Shown here: positions 1 to 8,371 of the stretch, piece after piece | How positions within the stretch are numbered: position 1 is the first letter of the stretch | Layout of the letters: every line of letters starts with the position of its first letter | Notes under the pieces: generated by a model | The model's database searches: none | Seen by the model: the letters and a program-made list of their open reading frames with translations, nothing else | What the model was told of the DNA's origin: nothing | Position numbers and translations under genes: made by a program | Assembly: GCA_020725805.1 (NCBI GenBank) | Contig: DYEF01000074.1 | Coordinates: forward strand, 1 to 64,000 | From: Bdellovibrio sp. | GTDB taxonomy: Bacteria; Myxococcota; SpSt-1050 | Length of the DNA stretch: 64,000 bases | Direction: 5' to 3'

Positions 1-198
1 ATCCTCCTCCCAGAGCAAATCGGAACTGTCCCCATCTATGCTCTTATAAATACCGATTGAAAAGCTGAGATTACCGGTTACTCCGTTGCCGTCCTTATCC
101 GTAATATACCCCTGATGCGTTATCACCATAGGAATACCGGCGGCAGAAAGAACCACACCATATGTCAATAATAAAACCAGATAAAATACCTTCTTCAT
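1..198 (-). CDS. Partial secreted protein (N-terminal 66 residues)
   Basis: This gene runs off the left edge of the window, so only its first 66 codons are visible. It begins MKKVFYLVLLLTYGVVLSAA, a typical signal peptide with a short basic N-terminus and a hydrophobic core, so the product is exported. The mature start (residues about 21-66) contains a Gly/Asp-rich stretch, HQGYITDKDGNGVTGNLSFS, that resembles the start of a small beta-sandwich (transthyretin or Ig-like) domain, but the fragment is too short to name a family. A good ribosome site (GGAGGG) lies just upstream. The gene follows the lipoprotein gene by 20 bp and is probably co-transcribed with it. Confidence 0.75.
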   Translation of the reverse strand, partial: MKKVFYLVLLLTYGVVLSAAGIPMVITHQGYITDKDGNGVTGNLSFSIGIYKSIDGDSSDLLWEED

Positions 199-218
199 TA
201 TAAAGCCCTCCTGTCTGA

Positions 219-716
219 TTATTTGAATTTTGCACCTGAATTTACACTGAAATCCCCGTTACTCATTATGCTCATACCGGAGTATCCGCTCACACTTTTC
301 AGAAAGTATTCTTCATTTGAACACTCTCCGGCTGCACCTTCATATACAGAGATTATCCCCGCCCTAAACTCCTGCTGAATATCGGAAGTGTCTGTAATAT
401 CCGCAATATCCGCCCCGCCGTCCGTTATATCACCGGATTCCCCGTCGCCTCCGGTATCGGTTATTATATCAGGGGAAATATCTGCAGTATCAATATCGGA
501 GATTACGTCTGCTTCAGCATCTTTGGGATTCTTCTTTACACATATAGCATTCACGCACTCCTCATCCGCTCTGCACTGTGCCGAATTCCTGCAGGTCCTT
601 ATGCCTGTGTCGGCACCCGCATCATCTCCCTTCTCACCCTCCGTATCCGAGGAACAGTGGATAAAAAAACATACAAGAGAGCAAAAGATTAGATATATAA
701 ATAAACACCTGCTCAT
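219..716 (-). CDS. Lipoprotein with Cys-rich motif and Asp-rich tail
   Basis: I chose the ATG at 716 because it has an SD (GGAAGG) and opens directly into a lipoprotein signal (MSRCLFIYLIFCSLVCFFIHC) with the lipidated Cys at the end of a lipobox-like FFIHC. After about 20 residues comes a compact Cys motif (C-x5-C-x5-C-x4-C, CRNSAQCRADEECVNAICV) of the kind seen in Dickkopf-N-like repeats. A low-complexity region of about 60 residues follows, with repeated 'xDI/xDT' steps rich in Asp, Ile, Thr and Gly. The C-terminus (about 40 residues) has one more Cys. Function unknown; a surface or outer-membrane lipoprotein is inferred. The same Cys motif recurs in the lipoprotein at 48146-49330. Confidence 0.7.
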   Translation of the reverse strand: MSRCLFIYLIFCSLVCFFIHCSSDTEGEKGDDAGADTGIRTCRNSAQCRADEECVNAICVKKNPKDAEADVISDIDTADISPDIITDTGGDGESGDITDGGADIADITDTSDIQQEFRAGIISVYEGAAGECSNEEYFLKSVSGYSGMSIMSNGDFSVNSGAKFK

Positions 717-865
717 AAGATTTTCCTTCCTTTCATTCTGCCTATTATACAAAATATTTAATAATTTGTAAACATAGCTCTGCCGGACTCATAACTTTAA
801 TAGCCGGTTGCCAGTCAGAAACCCGGGACAAAAATCACAAGATTTAACAAATCAGTTAATTACAA

Positions 866-2863
866 TTACATAACAGCCGAAGGAGGTGGCGGTTCATCAG
901 GAGAACCTGCATTTTTAACAGGGAAATAAACAAGTATGAACGCAATTATTCCGAAAATAATAAGGCTTATTATATAAGTCGGATTTTCGAAGAGTGAAGG
1001 AATCTTTACATCAAAGAAAGCCAGAGCAGCAAATATAAGTCCCATAAGCGCCTCACCCGCAATAAGACCTGAGGCAAGGAGAACACCTACATTCGAACTT
1101 CTGATCTTCTGTGCATCGTTGAATTTTCTCTTTTCCGAGACCATATCATATATACCTCTGATGATTCCTCCTACAAAGATTGCCGCAGTGGTTTCAAAAG
1201 GCAGGTACATACCGACACATACAAGCATCGGACTTCTCACCTGAACAAGGATGAGTCCTATCGCCATCAGCATACCGACCACAATCAGAGGCCATGTCAT
1301 CGAACCTCCCACAATACCCTGTGCAAGAAGCGCCATAAGTCCGGCCTGCGGAGCCGGCAGCGCCTTACCGCCAAAACCTGTTCCTCCCATCTTGATATCC
1401 CCCACGTGCAGGATAAGGAGAGGGATAAACATCACGGCTGATGCAACAATTACTCCGATAATATCACCAATCTGCATCTTATATGGGGTACCGCCAAGTA
1501 TGTGTCCGACCTTCAGGTCCTGAAGCATTTCACCCGCCACAGCTGCTGACACACAAATAACTGCCGCAACACCGAGGACTGCAGCAACACCCTGTGTCCC
1601 TTCCATCCCGAGCACAACCATCAGAAGCGCTGCCACAATCAGTGTCGAGATCGTCAGACCTGATATCGGATTGTTCGAGGAGCCTATCATACCTACCAGA
1701 TAACCTGATACTGCTGCAAAGAAGAAACCCGCGATCACCATAACAATCGCCGCAACAAGTGCCGCCCCGAAACTCTGTGAGAAGTAATAATAAAGGGCAA
1801 ATGTCAGAACAGTTGCACCAAGCAGCGCCGGAAGAACATATTTCAGACTGATATCCTTTTCGGTCCTCTTGACCTCTGTCTGCGCCTGTGCAGACTTCTT
1901 GAGGTCGGATATCGAACGTTTGATTCCGTTTATCAGTGAGGTCCTCATTCTGTAGAGTGTAAATGCCGCGCTGACGAGCATCCCTCCTATCGCAATAGGT
2001 CTTACTATCGATTTCCACACGGCATATGAGATTGCTATCCAGTCGGCACTCTGCCCCTGAGCAATCAGATTCGCCTCAACCTTATCTCCCACAAAGTAAA
2101 GCATAAGAGGGACGAAGAGTCCCCACGCCAGAAGTCCGCCAGAAAAATTCAGGGCAGCCAGTTTCGGCCCTATAATATAACCTACTCCTATATACGCCGG
2201 CGATACACCGGGGGTGGTAAATAATGCTCCGCCACCGCCGTCGACATTTGTACCCGAGACCTTTACAGCCGATTTCGAAAATGTAATGAATTTCTCATAG
2301 ATTGCCGGAAAGACATTGAGTTTTCCCAGAAGCTGTATGAATGCGCCCGCTCCGAGTGCACCAAACAGAAACTTGGCCCCTGTTCCTCCGCCCCTTCCTG
2401 CCTTGTGAATCTCTGCTGCTGCAACTGATTCCGGAAACGGGAGGTCCTTGTCTTCTACCATCACCCTTCTGAGCATCGTCACAAAGAGAATACCGATAAT
2501 ACCGCCTATCGCCATAATTGCAGAAGATTCCCAGAAATGAGACATATCGAATTCGGGCCATATCTTCGCAATATAAAATGCAGGGATTGTAAATATAGCT
2601 CCGGCCGCAACCGACTCGCCGATTGAACCGACCGTACGAGCCATATTTTCCTCAAGGAGCGAACCCCTGAATAGTCTCAGAACAGCCATACCTATAACAG
2701 CCGCCGGATATGTAGCAGCAATTGTCATACCTGCCTTGAGTCCAAGATATGCATTGGCGGCACCAAGAACCACACACAATACAAGACCGATTAAGAGTGC
2801 CTTGAGGGTAAACTCCTTTACGTTATTAAGATTGTCATTGTTTGGAGAATTGTTCTCTGACAT
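866..2863 (-). CDS. OPT-family oligopeptide/metal-chelate transporter
   Basis: This is a 665-residue polytopic inner-membrane protein of the OPT superfamily (oligopeptide or metal-chelate/siderophore importers, proton-driven). The N-terminal helix pair contains NAYLGLKAGMTIAATYPA, and the middle holds the family signature GSSNNPISGLTI. About 15-16 hydrophobic segments span the length, the usual OPT topology, and the length is normal for bacterial members. The ATG at 2863 is preferred over an upstream codon because AAGGAGG lies 8 bases before it and translation opens with a polar Asn-rich tail. It follows the coiled-coil protein gene (stop at 2941) by 77 bp on the same strand. The substrate cannot be read from sequence. 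Confidence 0.9.
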   Translation of the reverse strand: MSENNSPNNDNLNNVKEFTLKALLIGLVLCVVLGAANAYLGLKAGMTIAATYPAAVIGMAVLRLFRGSLLEENMARTVGSIGESVAAGAIFTIPAFYIAKIWPEFDMSHFWESSAIMAIGGIIGILFVTMLRRVMVEDKDLPFPESVAAAEIHKAGRGGGTGAKFLFGALGAGAFIQLLGKLNVFPAIYEKFITFSKSAVKVSGTNVDGGGGALFTTPGVSPAYIGVGYIIGPKLAALNFSGGLLAWGLFVPLMLYFVGDKVEANLIAQGQSADWIAISYAVWKSIVRPIAIGGMLVSAAFTLYRMRTSLINGIKRSISDLKKSAQAQTEVKRTEKDISLKYVLPALLGATVLTFALYYYFSQSFGAALVAAIVMVIAGFFFAAVSGYLVGMIGSSNNPISGLTISTLIVAALLMVVLGMEGTQGVAAVLGVAAVICVSAAVAGEMLQDLKVGHILGGTPYKMQIGDIIGVIVASAVMFIPLLILHVGDIKMGGTGFGGKALPAPQAGLMALLAQGIVGGSMTWPLIVVGMLMAIGLILVQVRSPMLVCVGMYLPFETTAAIFVGGIIRGIYDMVSEKRKFNDAQKIRSSNVGVLLASGLIAGEALMGLIFAALAFFDVKIPSLFENPTYIISLIIFGIIAFILVYFPVKNAGSPDEPPPPSAVM

Positions 2864-2940
2864 TAAAATACCTCCTTGCCCTTGTCCACCCCTTATATTA
2901 GTTAACTGACCAAATTTCAAGTAAAAGAAGGCGAAGAGAT

Positions 2941-3909
2941 TTATTTCTTCTTTTCCTTAAACAGCTTCTCGAGTTCGGCGGCCCTCTTCTCTACATCAGA
3001 CCTTTTCAGCGAAAGCTCCTCATAGACCCTTTTTAAGAGCTCGATCTTCTCCTTTAATTCATCAGAGCCGGTATTGTTCAGGTCGATATCTATCAGCAGA
3101 GGTTTCTCCTTCCCTATATTCATCTGACTGACAAGACCGCTCTTTTCATAGGTTACCTCTATCCTTATCTTGATATCCTGAGAGGACGAGCCAGAGGAAG
3201 GGACAGTAGTAGATGTACCCACACTGCTGTCAAAACCCGTCTCAGTTACCGATTTTTCATCTTTGCCGCCTGACTGAACCTGTGATGCACTCTCCGAGAC
3301 ACCTTTGACATTCTTTTTGACGACGGCCATAACCGAATCTTCGTCAAAGAGTGACTGCTCCCTGATAAATGCCTGAGATTCCTCCTTAAGTCTCATCTTC
3401 TTTTCGGCGGCCTCAAGCCTTTCTATCTCCCTGAGAAGTTTATTCTCCTTGTCCTTAAGAATCAGAACCTTCTCCCTCAGTTCGGACGGTCCTTCAAAGT
3501 GATTTGCCCCCGAAATTCTGAGAGTCAGAACCTCCGGCTTTTCCTTTGGAATCTCCAGCCCGGCATTCTTCAGCTCCTCTATAACCTTCTCGAGTTCACC
3601 GTACTTTCTCTCGAGCTGAACAGAAATACTCTGCGCCTGTGCCATCAGACTCAGAAGCTCTGCCTCTTCCAGAATACTGAGGCTTTTCTTTGACTTCAGC
3701 TTGTTTATTTTTCCGGTAATCTCCTGATACTGCCTGTTCATAGATATCGCCGAGCTCTCGATCTCGCTCTTCGCCTTCAGAAGTTTCTCGGTCTTACTTT
3801 CGGAGGCCGAAAGGTATAAAGGTATAAAAGCGAAAAGTAGAATAAGAAGGACCGTCAGCCTTCCGGCCCTGATACCGCAAAAAAATCTTTTAAAAGACCC
3901 GAGATTCAT
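2941..3909 (-). CDS. Exported coiled-coil protein, unknown function
   Basis: The 322-residue product has an N-terminal hydrophobic segment (RLTVLLILLFAFIPLYLSAS) followed by charged sequence, so it is exported or anchored and acts in the periplasm. Residues about 38-190 and 280-322 are rich in Glu, Lys and Leu with heptad spacing, predicting coiled coils. Between them lies a Ser/Gly/Thr-rich linker (about 205-245) and a short beta-like stretch (IKIRIEVTYEKSG). No enzyme motif is visible. No SD precedes the ATG; instead a TATAAT hexamer (3926 to 3921) sits 11 bases upstream, so the message may have a very short leader. It may share a transcript with the downstream OPT gene. Confidence 0.65.
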   Translation of the reverse strand: MNLGSFKRFFCGIRAGRLTVLLILLFAFIPLYLSASESKTEKLLKAKSEIESSAISMNRQYQEITGKINKLKSKKSLSILEEAELLSLMAQAQSISVQLERKYGELEKVIEELKNAGLEIPKEKPEVLTLRISGANHFEGPSELREKVLILKDKENKLLREIERLEAAEKKMRLKEESQAFIREQSLFDEDSVMAVVKKNVKGVSESASQVQSGGKDEKSVTETGFDSSVGTSTTVPSSGSSSQDIKIRIEVTYEKSGLVSQMNIGKEKPLLIDIDLNNTGSDELKEKIELLKRVYEELSLKRSDVEKRAAELEKLFKEKKK

Positions 3910-4057
3910 AGCAAATTAGTATTATATATCAAGTTACGTTCCAGTAAGGAATGGAAAGTAGTCAATAATATCAACGAGATAACTGTTTATACCACCGGCA
4001 ACCATATATAATTATTCATTTTTTTGCGAAATAAACATATATTAGCCTTATTACCGA

Positions 4058-4564
4058 CTATTTGAGCCTCCCCCTTGTGCTCCCCTGATGCGTCAGGAAT
4101 TTATCGACTATAAAAATTCCTTCAATCTGATATTTTTCCTTATCGAGCGATTTTACAGTCAAAAGAGTACTTTTACCTTTTCTCAGATCCTCTGAAATAT
4201 TACTGCTGCCAAAAACGCAGGATACATTTACGGCCGCCTGTCTTATATCCTTCTGCAGAACGGATTCAAAATAATCGTCCGGTATTCCCTGGTCGGGGAC
4301 GATAAGCAGGACCGCTGTATTGTTTTCAGACGGAATTATCTTGATTTTGTACGTCTTGTTCCGGGGTTCGCAGAGAAAATAATCCACCTTCTCTCCCGAG
4401 AGCACGGCTGTACACCTGTTATCACTCTCTGCACTGACTTTCAGATGCTCAAAGACATCACCTGTCAGATAAGGTTTTTTCACACATCCGGCCGGAAAAA
4501 AACAGATAACAGGCAGGCATAGTGAAAAGAACAGAAAAACTGAATTTCCCGCAATCCTTCTCAT
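4058..4564 (-). CDS. Putative lipoprotein, last gene of a ten-gene run
   Basis: This is a 168-residue protein with a lipoprotein signal ending in FFPAGC (Cys27), so it is probably lipidated. The mature part is mixed alpha/beta with one paired Cys candidate (Cys near residues 44-65) and no motif I recognise. Its ATG sits two bases after the glpK stop (TGAGATG), so the two are translationally linked. It closes the run of minus-strand genes that begins at 16148. About 150 bp without a gene follow before the next transcript. Function unknown. Confidence 0.65.
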   Translation of the reverse strand: MRRIAGNSVFLFFSLCLPVICFFPAGCVKKPYLTGDVFEHLKVSAESDNRCTAVLSGEKVDYFLCEPRNKTYKIKIIPSENNTAVLLIVPDQGIPDDYFESVLQKDIRQAAVNVSCVFGSSNISEDLRKGKSTLLTVKSLDKEKYQIEGIFIVDKFLTHQGSTRGRLK

Positions 4565-4565
4565 C

Positions 4566-6047
4566 TCATACCCTCTTCAAGGCCTCTTTCCATCTTGATT
4601 TGATTTTCTTTACCTCTGAGGATTTCAGGGAAGGGAGAAACTCCTTCTTTATCCTGAAACTCTCCTTTAATGAGTTCAGGTCCTTGATATATCCCGAGCC
4701 GAGTGCTGCGAGCATTGCAGCACCCATTGCGGTTGTCTCGATTATCTCCGGACGATGAACCTTTCTGTTCGAGACCGAGGCCTGAAACGAGAGCAGATAA
4801 TCGTTGGCAGAGGCACCGCCGTCAACTCTTAAGACCCTGATTCTGCTCCCGAGGTCTCTCTCCATAGCCTCGATAATATCGTTCGACTGGAGGGCAATGG
4901 ATTCAACCGCGGCTTTTGCTATATGTGCTTCAGTCGTACCTCTCGTGATTCCCCATATAAGTCCCTTTGCCTCCTTCTTCCAGTGTGGAGCACCCAGACC
5001 TACAAATGCCGGGACTATTACAACACCTCCGGAATCCGGAACAGATGCCGAAAGACTCTCCACCTCCGAAGATTTTTCTATGAGTTTCAATCCGTCTCTC
5101 AGCCACTGTACAACCGCGCCCGCAATAAAGACCGAACCTTCGAGGGCATAGACAACCTTATTCCCGATCTGCCAGGCAATCGTCGTGAGCAGTCCATACC
5201 TCGAAGTTCTTATCTTCTCTCCTGTATTCGTAAGCAGAAACGCACCTGTGCCGTATGTAATCTTTGTTTCACCTGCGTTAAAACAGCACTGACCGAAGAG
5301 CGCCGACTGCTGGTCCCCTGCAATACCTGATATAGGGATACCATCGGGCAGAAAATCAAGTCCCTTTGTATATCCGAATATACCGGATGAAGGCATGACC
5401 TTCGGAAGTACAGACGACGGTATTCTGAATATCTTCAGCAATTCCTCATCCCAGCGCAAAGTACGGATATTGAAGAGCATCGTCCTCGATGCATTGGAGA
5501 CATCCGTAGCGTGTACTTCTCCTGAAGTGAGCCTTGAAAGGACGAATGAATCCGATGTCCCGAATGCAAGATTCCCGCTTTCGGCCATCTTCCTTATATC
5601 GGGTCTGTTTTCGAAGAGCCATATTATTTTGGTAGAGCTGAAATACGGGTCCAGTACGAGTCCGGTCTTCCCCTTGACTCTCTTCAGAAGGCCCTTCTTC
5701 TGGAGTCTGTTACAGATATCCGAACTCCGTCTGCACTGCCAGACAATTGCATTGTAAACCGGTTTCAGACTCACCTTATCCCAGAAGAAAGAGGTCTCTC
5801 TCTGGTTTGTTATTCCGATTGCGGCCACCTCTTCGCCCCTGATGCCGCCCTTTTGGAGTGCCTCATTAACGGAGTATCTGATGCTCTCCCATATATCTTC
5901 AGGATTGTGCTCGACCCAGCCCGGATTCGGATATATCTGTAAAAATTCCTTCTGACCCACACTTACAATTCTGAAATCCCGGTCAAACAGAATAGCGCGG
6001 GAACTTGTGGTCCCCTGGTCAATTGCAAGAAAATATCTCTTCTCCAT
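4566..6047 (-). CDS. glpK: Glycerol kinase
   Basis: The enzyme phosphorylates glycerol with ATP to sn-glycerol 3-phosphate in the cytoplasm (FGGY kinase family). Evidence: 493 residues, the family length; N-terminal phosphate-binding motif AIDQGTTSSRAILFD (residues 8-22); GWVEHNPEDIW (about 43-53); GDQQSALFGQ and YGTGAFLLTNTG in the middle; and the adenosine motif VDGGASANDYLL near residue 405. GGAGG lies 8 bases before the ATG. It is unusual in context: no glycerol facilitator or glycerol-3-phosphate dehydrogenase is adjacent, and it lies 11 bp after an esterase gene, so glycerol released from acylglycerols could be its substrate (inference). Confidence 0.96.
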   Translation of the reverse strand: MEKRYFLAIDQGTTSSRAILFDRDFRIVSVGQKEFLQIYPNPGWVEHNPEDIWESIRYSVNEALQKGGIRGEEVAAIGITNQRETSFFWDKVSLKPVYNAIVWQCRRSSDICNRLQKKGLLKRVKGKTGLVLDPYFSSTKIIWLFENRPDIRKMAESGNLAFGTSDSFVLSRLTSGEVHATDVSNASRTMLFNIRTLRWDEELLKIFRIPSSVLPKVMPSSGIFGYTKGLDFLPDGIPISGIAGDQQSALFGQCCFNAGETKITYGTGAFLLTNTGEKIRTSRYGLLTTIAWQIGNKVVYALEGSVFIAGAVVQWLRDGLKLIEKSSEVESLSASVPDSGGVVIVPAFVGLGAPHWKKEAKGLIWGITRGTTEAHIAKAAVESIALQSNDIIEAMERDLGSRIRVLRVDGGASANDYLLSFQASVSNRKVHRPEIIETTAMGAAMLAALGSGYIKDLNSLKESFRIKKEFLPSLKSSEVKKIKSRWKEALKRV

Positions 6048-6058
6048 AAAACCTCCGT

Positions 6059-6820
6059 CTATCTTTTAATAAATTCATAAATCTTTTCAAATACCACGCT
6101 GTTGCCATCCTCGAGGGTAATCAGATGTCCCATATTTTCGGGGATATAAACATATATATCCCTGCTCGAGACACCTGATACCATTTCAGAGAGATTCCCG
6201 AAACTCACGTCCCTGTCGGACTTTGAATAGACAAACATTATACTCTGACTGACGCTCTTAAGACTCTTTCTGGTGCTCTGCATCAGTTTATAAAATTCGT
6301 ATGAGGCTTTAGTCGGAACGCTCCGGTATGAGGGATTCTCAGTCCATATCTTCCGGTAACGTTCATCTGCGGGTTCAGGCTTCTTTACTGACCTTACGAG
6401 CATTCTGAAGAGCGGAATCCTGCAGGCACTGACAAAAAGACCGTTCTCGCCTGTCAGATAGAGCGGGGATGCGATTACAATAACCTTCTCTATATCCCTG
6501 TGCACAGAGGCGAGTTTGAGTGCAAGCAGCCCGCCCATAGAGAGGCCGAGCACGTATACCTTCTGAACCTTCTGAGCAAGGTAATTCAGCGCGGATTCCG
6601 CCGAACTGATCCAGTCATAAAAACTGCACCTGTCGAGCTCCTCTTCGCTCGTCCCGTGACCCGCAAGTCTCGGGCAGAGCACCGTAAATCCTTTTTTATG
6701 AAAATATTCACCGGCAGGTCTCATCTCGTAAGGAGTACCCGTAAATCCGTGCAGAAGGAGTATCCCGCCCTCCTTGCCGGACTCTAATTCGAAGCCGTCT
6801 CGTTTATCCATGTTATTCAT
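6059..6820 (-). CDS. Alpha/beta hydrolase, Est30-like carboxylesterase / monoacylglycerol lipase
   Basis: A cytoplasmic 253-residue esterase. It has the oxyanion motif LLLHGFTG (22-28), a nucleophile elbow GLSMGG with Ser94, a candidate acid Asp202/204 (YSKSDRDVSF) and His232 (MGHLITLED), an arrangement close to the Est30/COG1647 esterases. I place the start at 6820, where ATGAATAA overlaps the stop of the kinase gene by 8 bases, because the conserved fold begins about 18 residues later and an upstream extension would be Arg-rich read-through of the kinase frame. The following gene is glycerol kinase, 11 bp away, suggesting acylglycerol hydrolysis feeding glycerol phosphorylation (inference). 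Confidence 0.85.
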   Translation of the reverse strand: MNNMDKRDGFELESGKEGGILLLHGFTGTPYEMRPAGEYFHKKGFTVLCPRLAGHGTSEEELDRCSFYDWISSAESALNYLAQKVQKVYVLGLSMGGLLALKLASVHRDIEKVIVIASPLYLTGENGLFVSACRIPLFRMLVRSVKKPEPADERYRKIWTENPSYRSVPTKASYEFYKLMQSTRKSLKSVSQSIMFVYSKSDRDVSFGNLSEMVSGVSSRDIYVYIPENMGHLITLEDGNSVVFEKIYEFIKR

Positions 6821-8366
6821 ACTTAAGATAAATCCTGAATGTCGTCCCCTTATCCACCTCGCTCTCAACCTCAATCCTTCCGTTGTGCGCGGCAATGGCA
6901 TTTTTTACAATCGTAAGACCGAGTCCCACTCCCCCTTCGGATTTTCTGGTCGAGAAAAACGGGTCGAAAATCTTCTTTCTGACCTCCTCGGGCATACCCT
7001 TGCCGGTATCACTTATCGAAATAACGACTGTATCATTTTCGGCCTTTGCCTCGATATTCAGCCGGCCTCCCTCTGTCATTGCCTGAACCGCATTGGATAT
7101 CAGATTGACTATTACCTGCGAGAGCTGGTTCGGATAACAGGTCAGGAATATACTCTGGTCCACGGACATAACAGTCTCGATCTCCTTTTTCTCGATGAGA
7201 TACTGGCAGAAATACAGGGCCTGATTGAAGAGATTTGCAAGCCTGACCCGCTCCTTCTCTTCGGAAAATGGTCTCGCATATGTAACTATGGACTTTACGA
7301 AATACTGAATGCGGTCGATTGTCGTCTCTATCCTTTCGATCTTCTCAGATATATCCTGTACCGAAAAATTCCCTGAGGAGAGTCTCTTCTTGACATACTC
7401 AGCATAGACCTTGATGGATGTAATGGGATTATTCAGTTCGTGCGATATCTGTGATACAAACTCACCGATTGTTGCCAGTTTTCTTGCATCCTCATACTGG
7501 GTTTTGAGGTCCAGAAACTCCGTTACATCCATACCGATAGCAACGATATACTGAAGTTCTCCGACAGAATCTCTTAACGGGGTAAGAGTCATATTCATAT
7601 TGAATTCCCTATCGCCCTGCCTGAAAAAGAGTGAAAGATTTACACGGTCGAGCTTTTCGCTCTTGAGTCGCAAAAATGCCCTGTGGAGTTTCAGACGCTC
7701 GGATGCGGGGAAGAAACCTGCTACCGGCTGCCCTATTATCTCCCTGAATTCCTTACCGACTTTCTCCTTGAAGAATCTGTTAATGAGAACCACCTTTCCG
7801 TCGGCATCCACCACGGAGATAAGGACACCTGCATTATCAATTATACCGTAGAGAAACTTGCGGTATGTCTCCGTCCTGCCCAGAAGTCTGATATTGTTTA
7901 CGGAGACCGCGAGCTGATTTGCAAAGAGTATCATCAGCAGTTTATCCTCAGGCTTCAGCGCTCCCGAAGGACTCTCCAGATTTATTATGCCGACAAGTTC
8001 ACCCTTATATACAACCGGCGTACCTGTCCCGTCTGATGTATCCCTGAATATGTGATGATACTTTTCGGTATATTCCACCACTTGGGAATAAAGTCCGCCT
8101 GTTTTGTAAACTCCCATCTTTTTGGCCGTGTTCTCCTTGATTCTGATTATCTGCAGTTCAGAATGATTAACCGGCCCTTCTGCGATAGTGGAGGTTATCC
8201 TCCTCTCGTTCTCCGAAAAGAGTCTGATACTGTAATAATAGCCTCCGAATATTGCTTTGAGTGTATTGGCGGTAATTCTGAGCAGCTGCTCCTCATTGTA
8301 TACTGATATTATGCCTTTTGAAAATTCCTCAAAACTCGAGAGTTCCGAAGAGGTGAGAAACTCCAT
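6813..8366 (-). CDS. GAF-PAS sensor histidine kinase
   Basis: A 517-residue soluble kinase with no membrane segment. Order: GAF-like sensor (about 20-165), PAS (about 170-285), HisKA with phospho-acceptor His309 in QISHELNNPITSI, and HATPase_c (about 395-517) with the N box NLISNAVQAM, G1 ISDTGKGMP and G2 GGVGLGLTIV. All catalytic motifs are intact. It starts 5 bp after the preceding receiver/HisKA protein, which lacks an ATPase domain, so the two may work as a pair. It overlaps the downstream esterase gene by 8 bases. The signal sensed is unknown. Confidence 0.9.
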   Translation of the reverse strand: MEFLTSSELSSFEEFSKGIISVYNEEQLLRITANTLKAIFGGYYYSIRLFSENERRITSTIAEGPVNHSELQIIRIKENTAKKMGVYKTGGLYSQVVEYTEKYHHIFRDTSDGTGTPVVYKGELVGIINLESPSGALKPEDKLLMILFANQLAVSVNNIRLLGRTETYRKFLYGIIDNAGVLISVVDADGKVVLINRFFKEKVGKEFREIIGQPVAGFFPASERLKLHRAFLRLKSEKLDRVNLSLFFRQGDREFNMNMTLTPLRDSVGELQYIVAIGMDVTEFLDLKTQYEDARKLATIGEFVSQISHELNNPITSIKVYAEYVKKRLSSGNFSVQDISEKIERIETTIDRIQYFVKSIVTYARPFSEEKERVRLANLFNQALYFCQYLIEKKEIETVMSVDQSIFLTCYPNQLSQVIVNLISNAVQAMTEGGRLNIEAKAENDTVVISISDTGKGMPEEVRKKIFDPFFSTRKSEGGVGLGLTIVKNAIAAHNGRIEVESEVDKGTTFRIYLKYE

Positions 8367-8371
8367 CCCTG

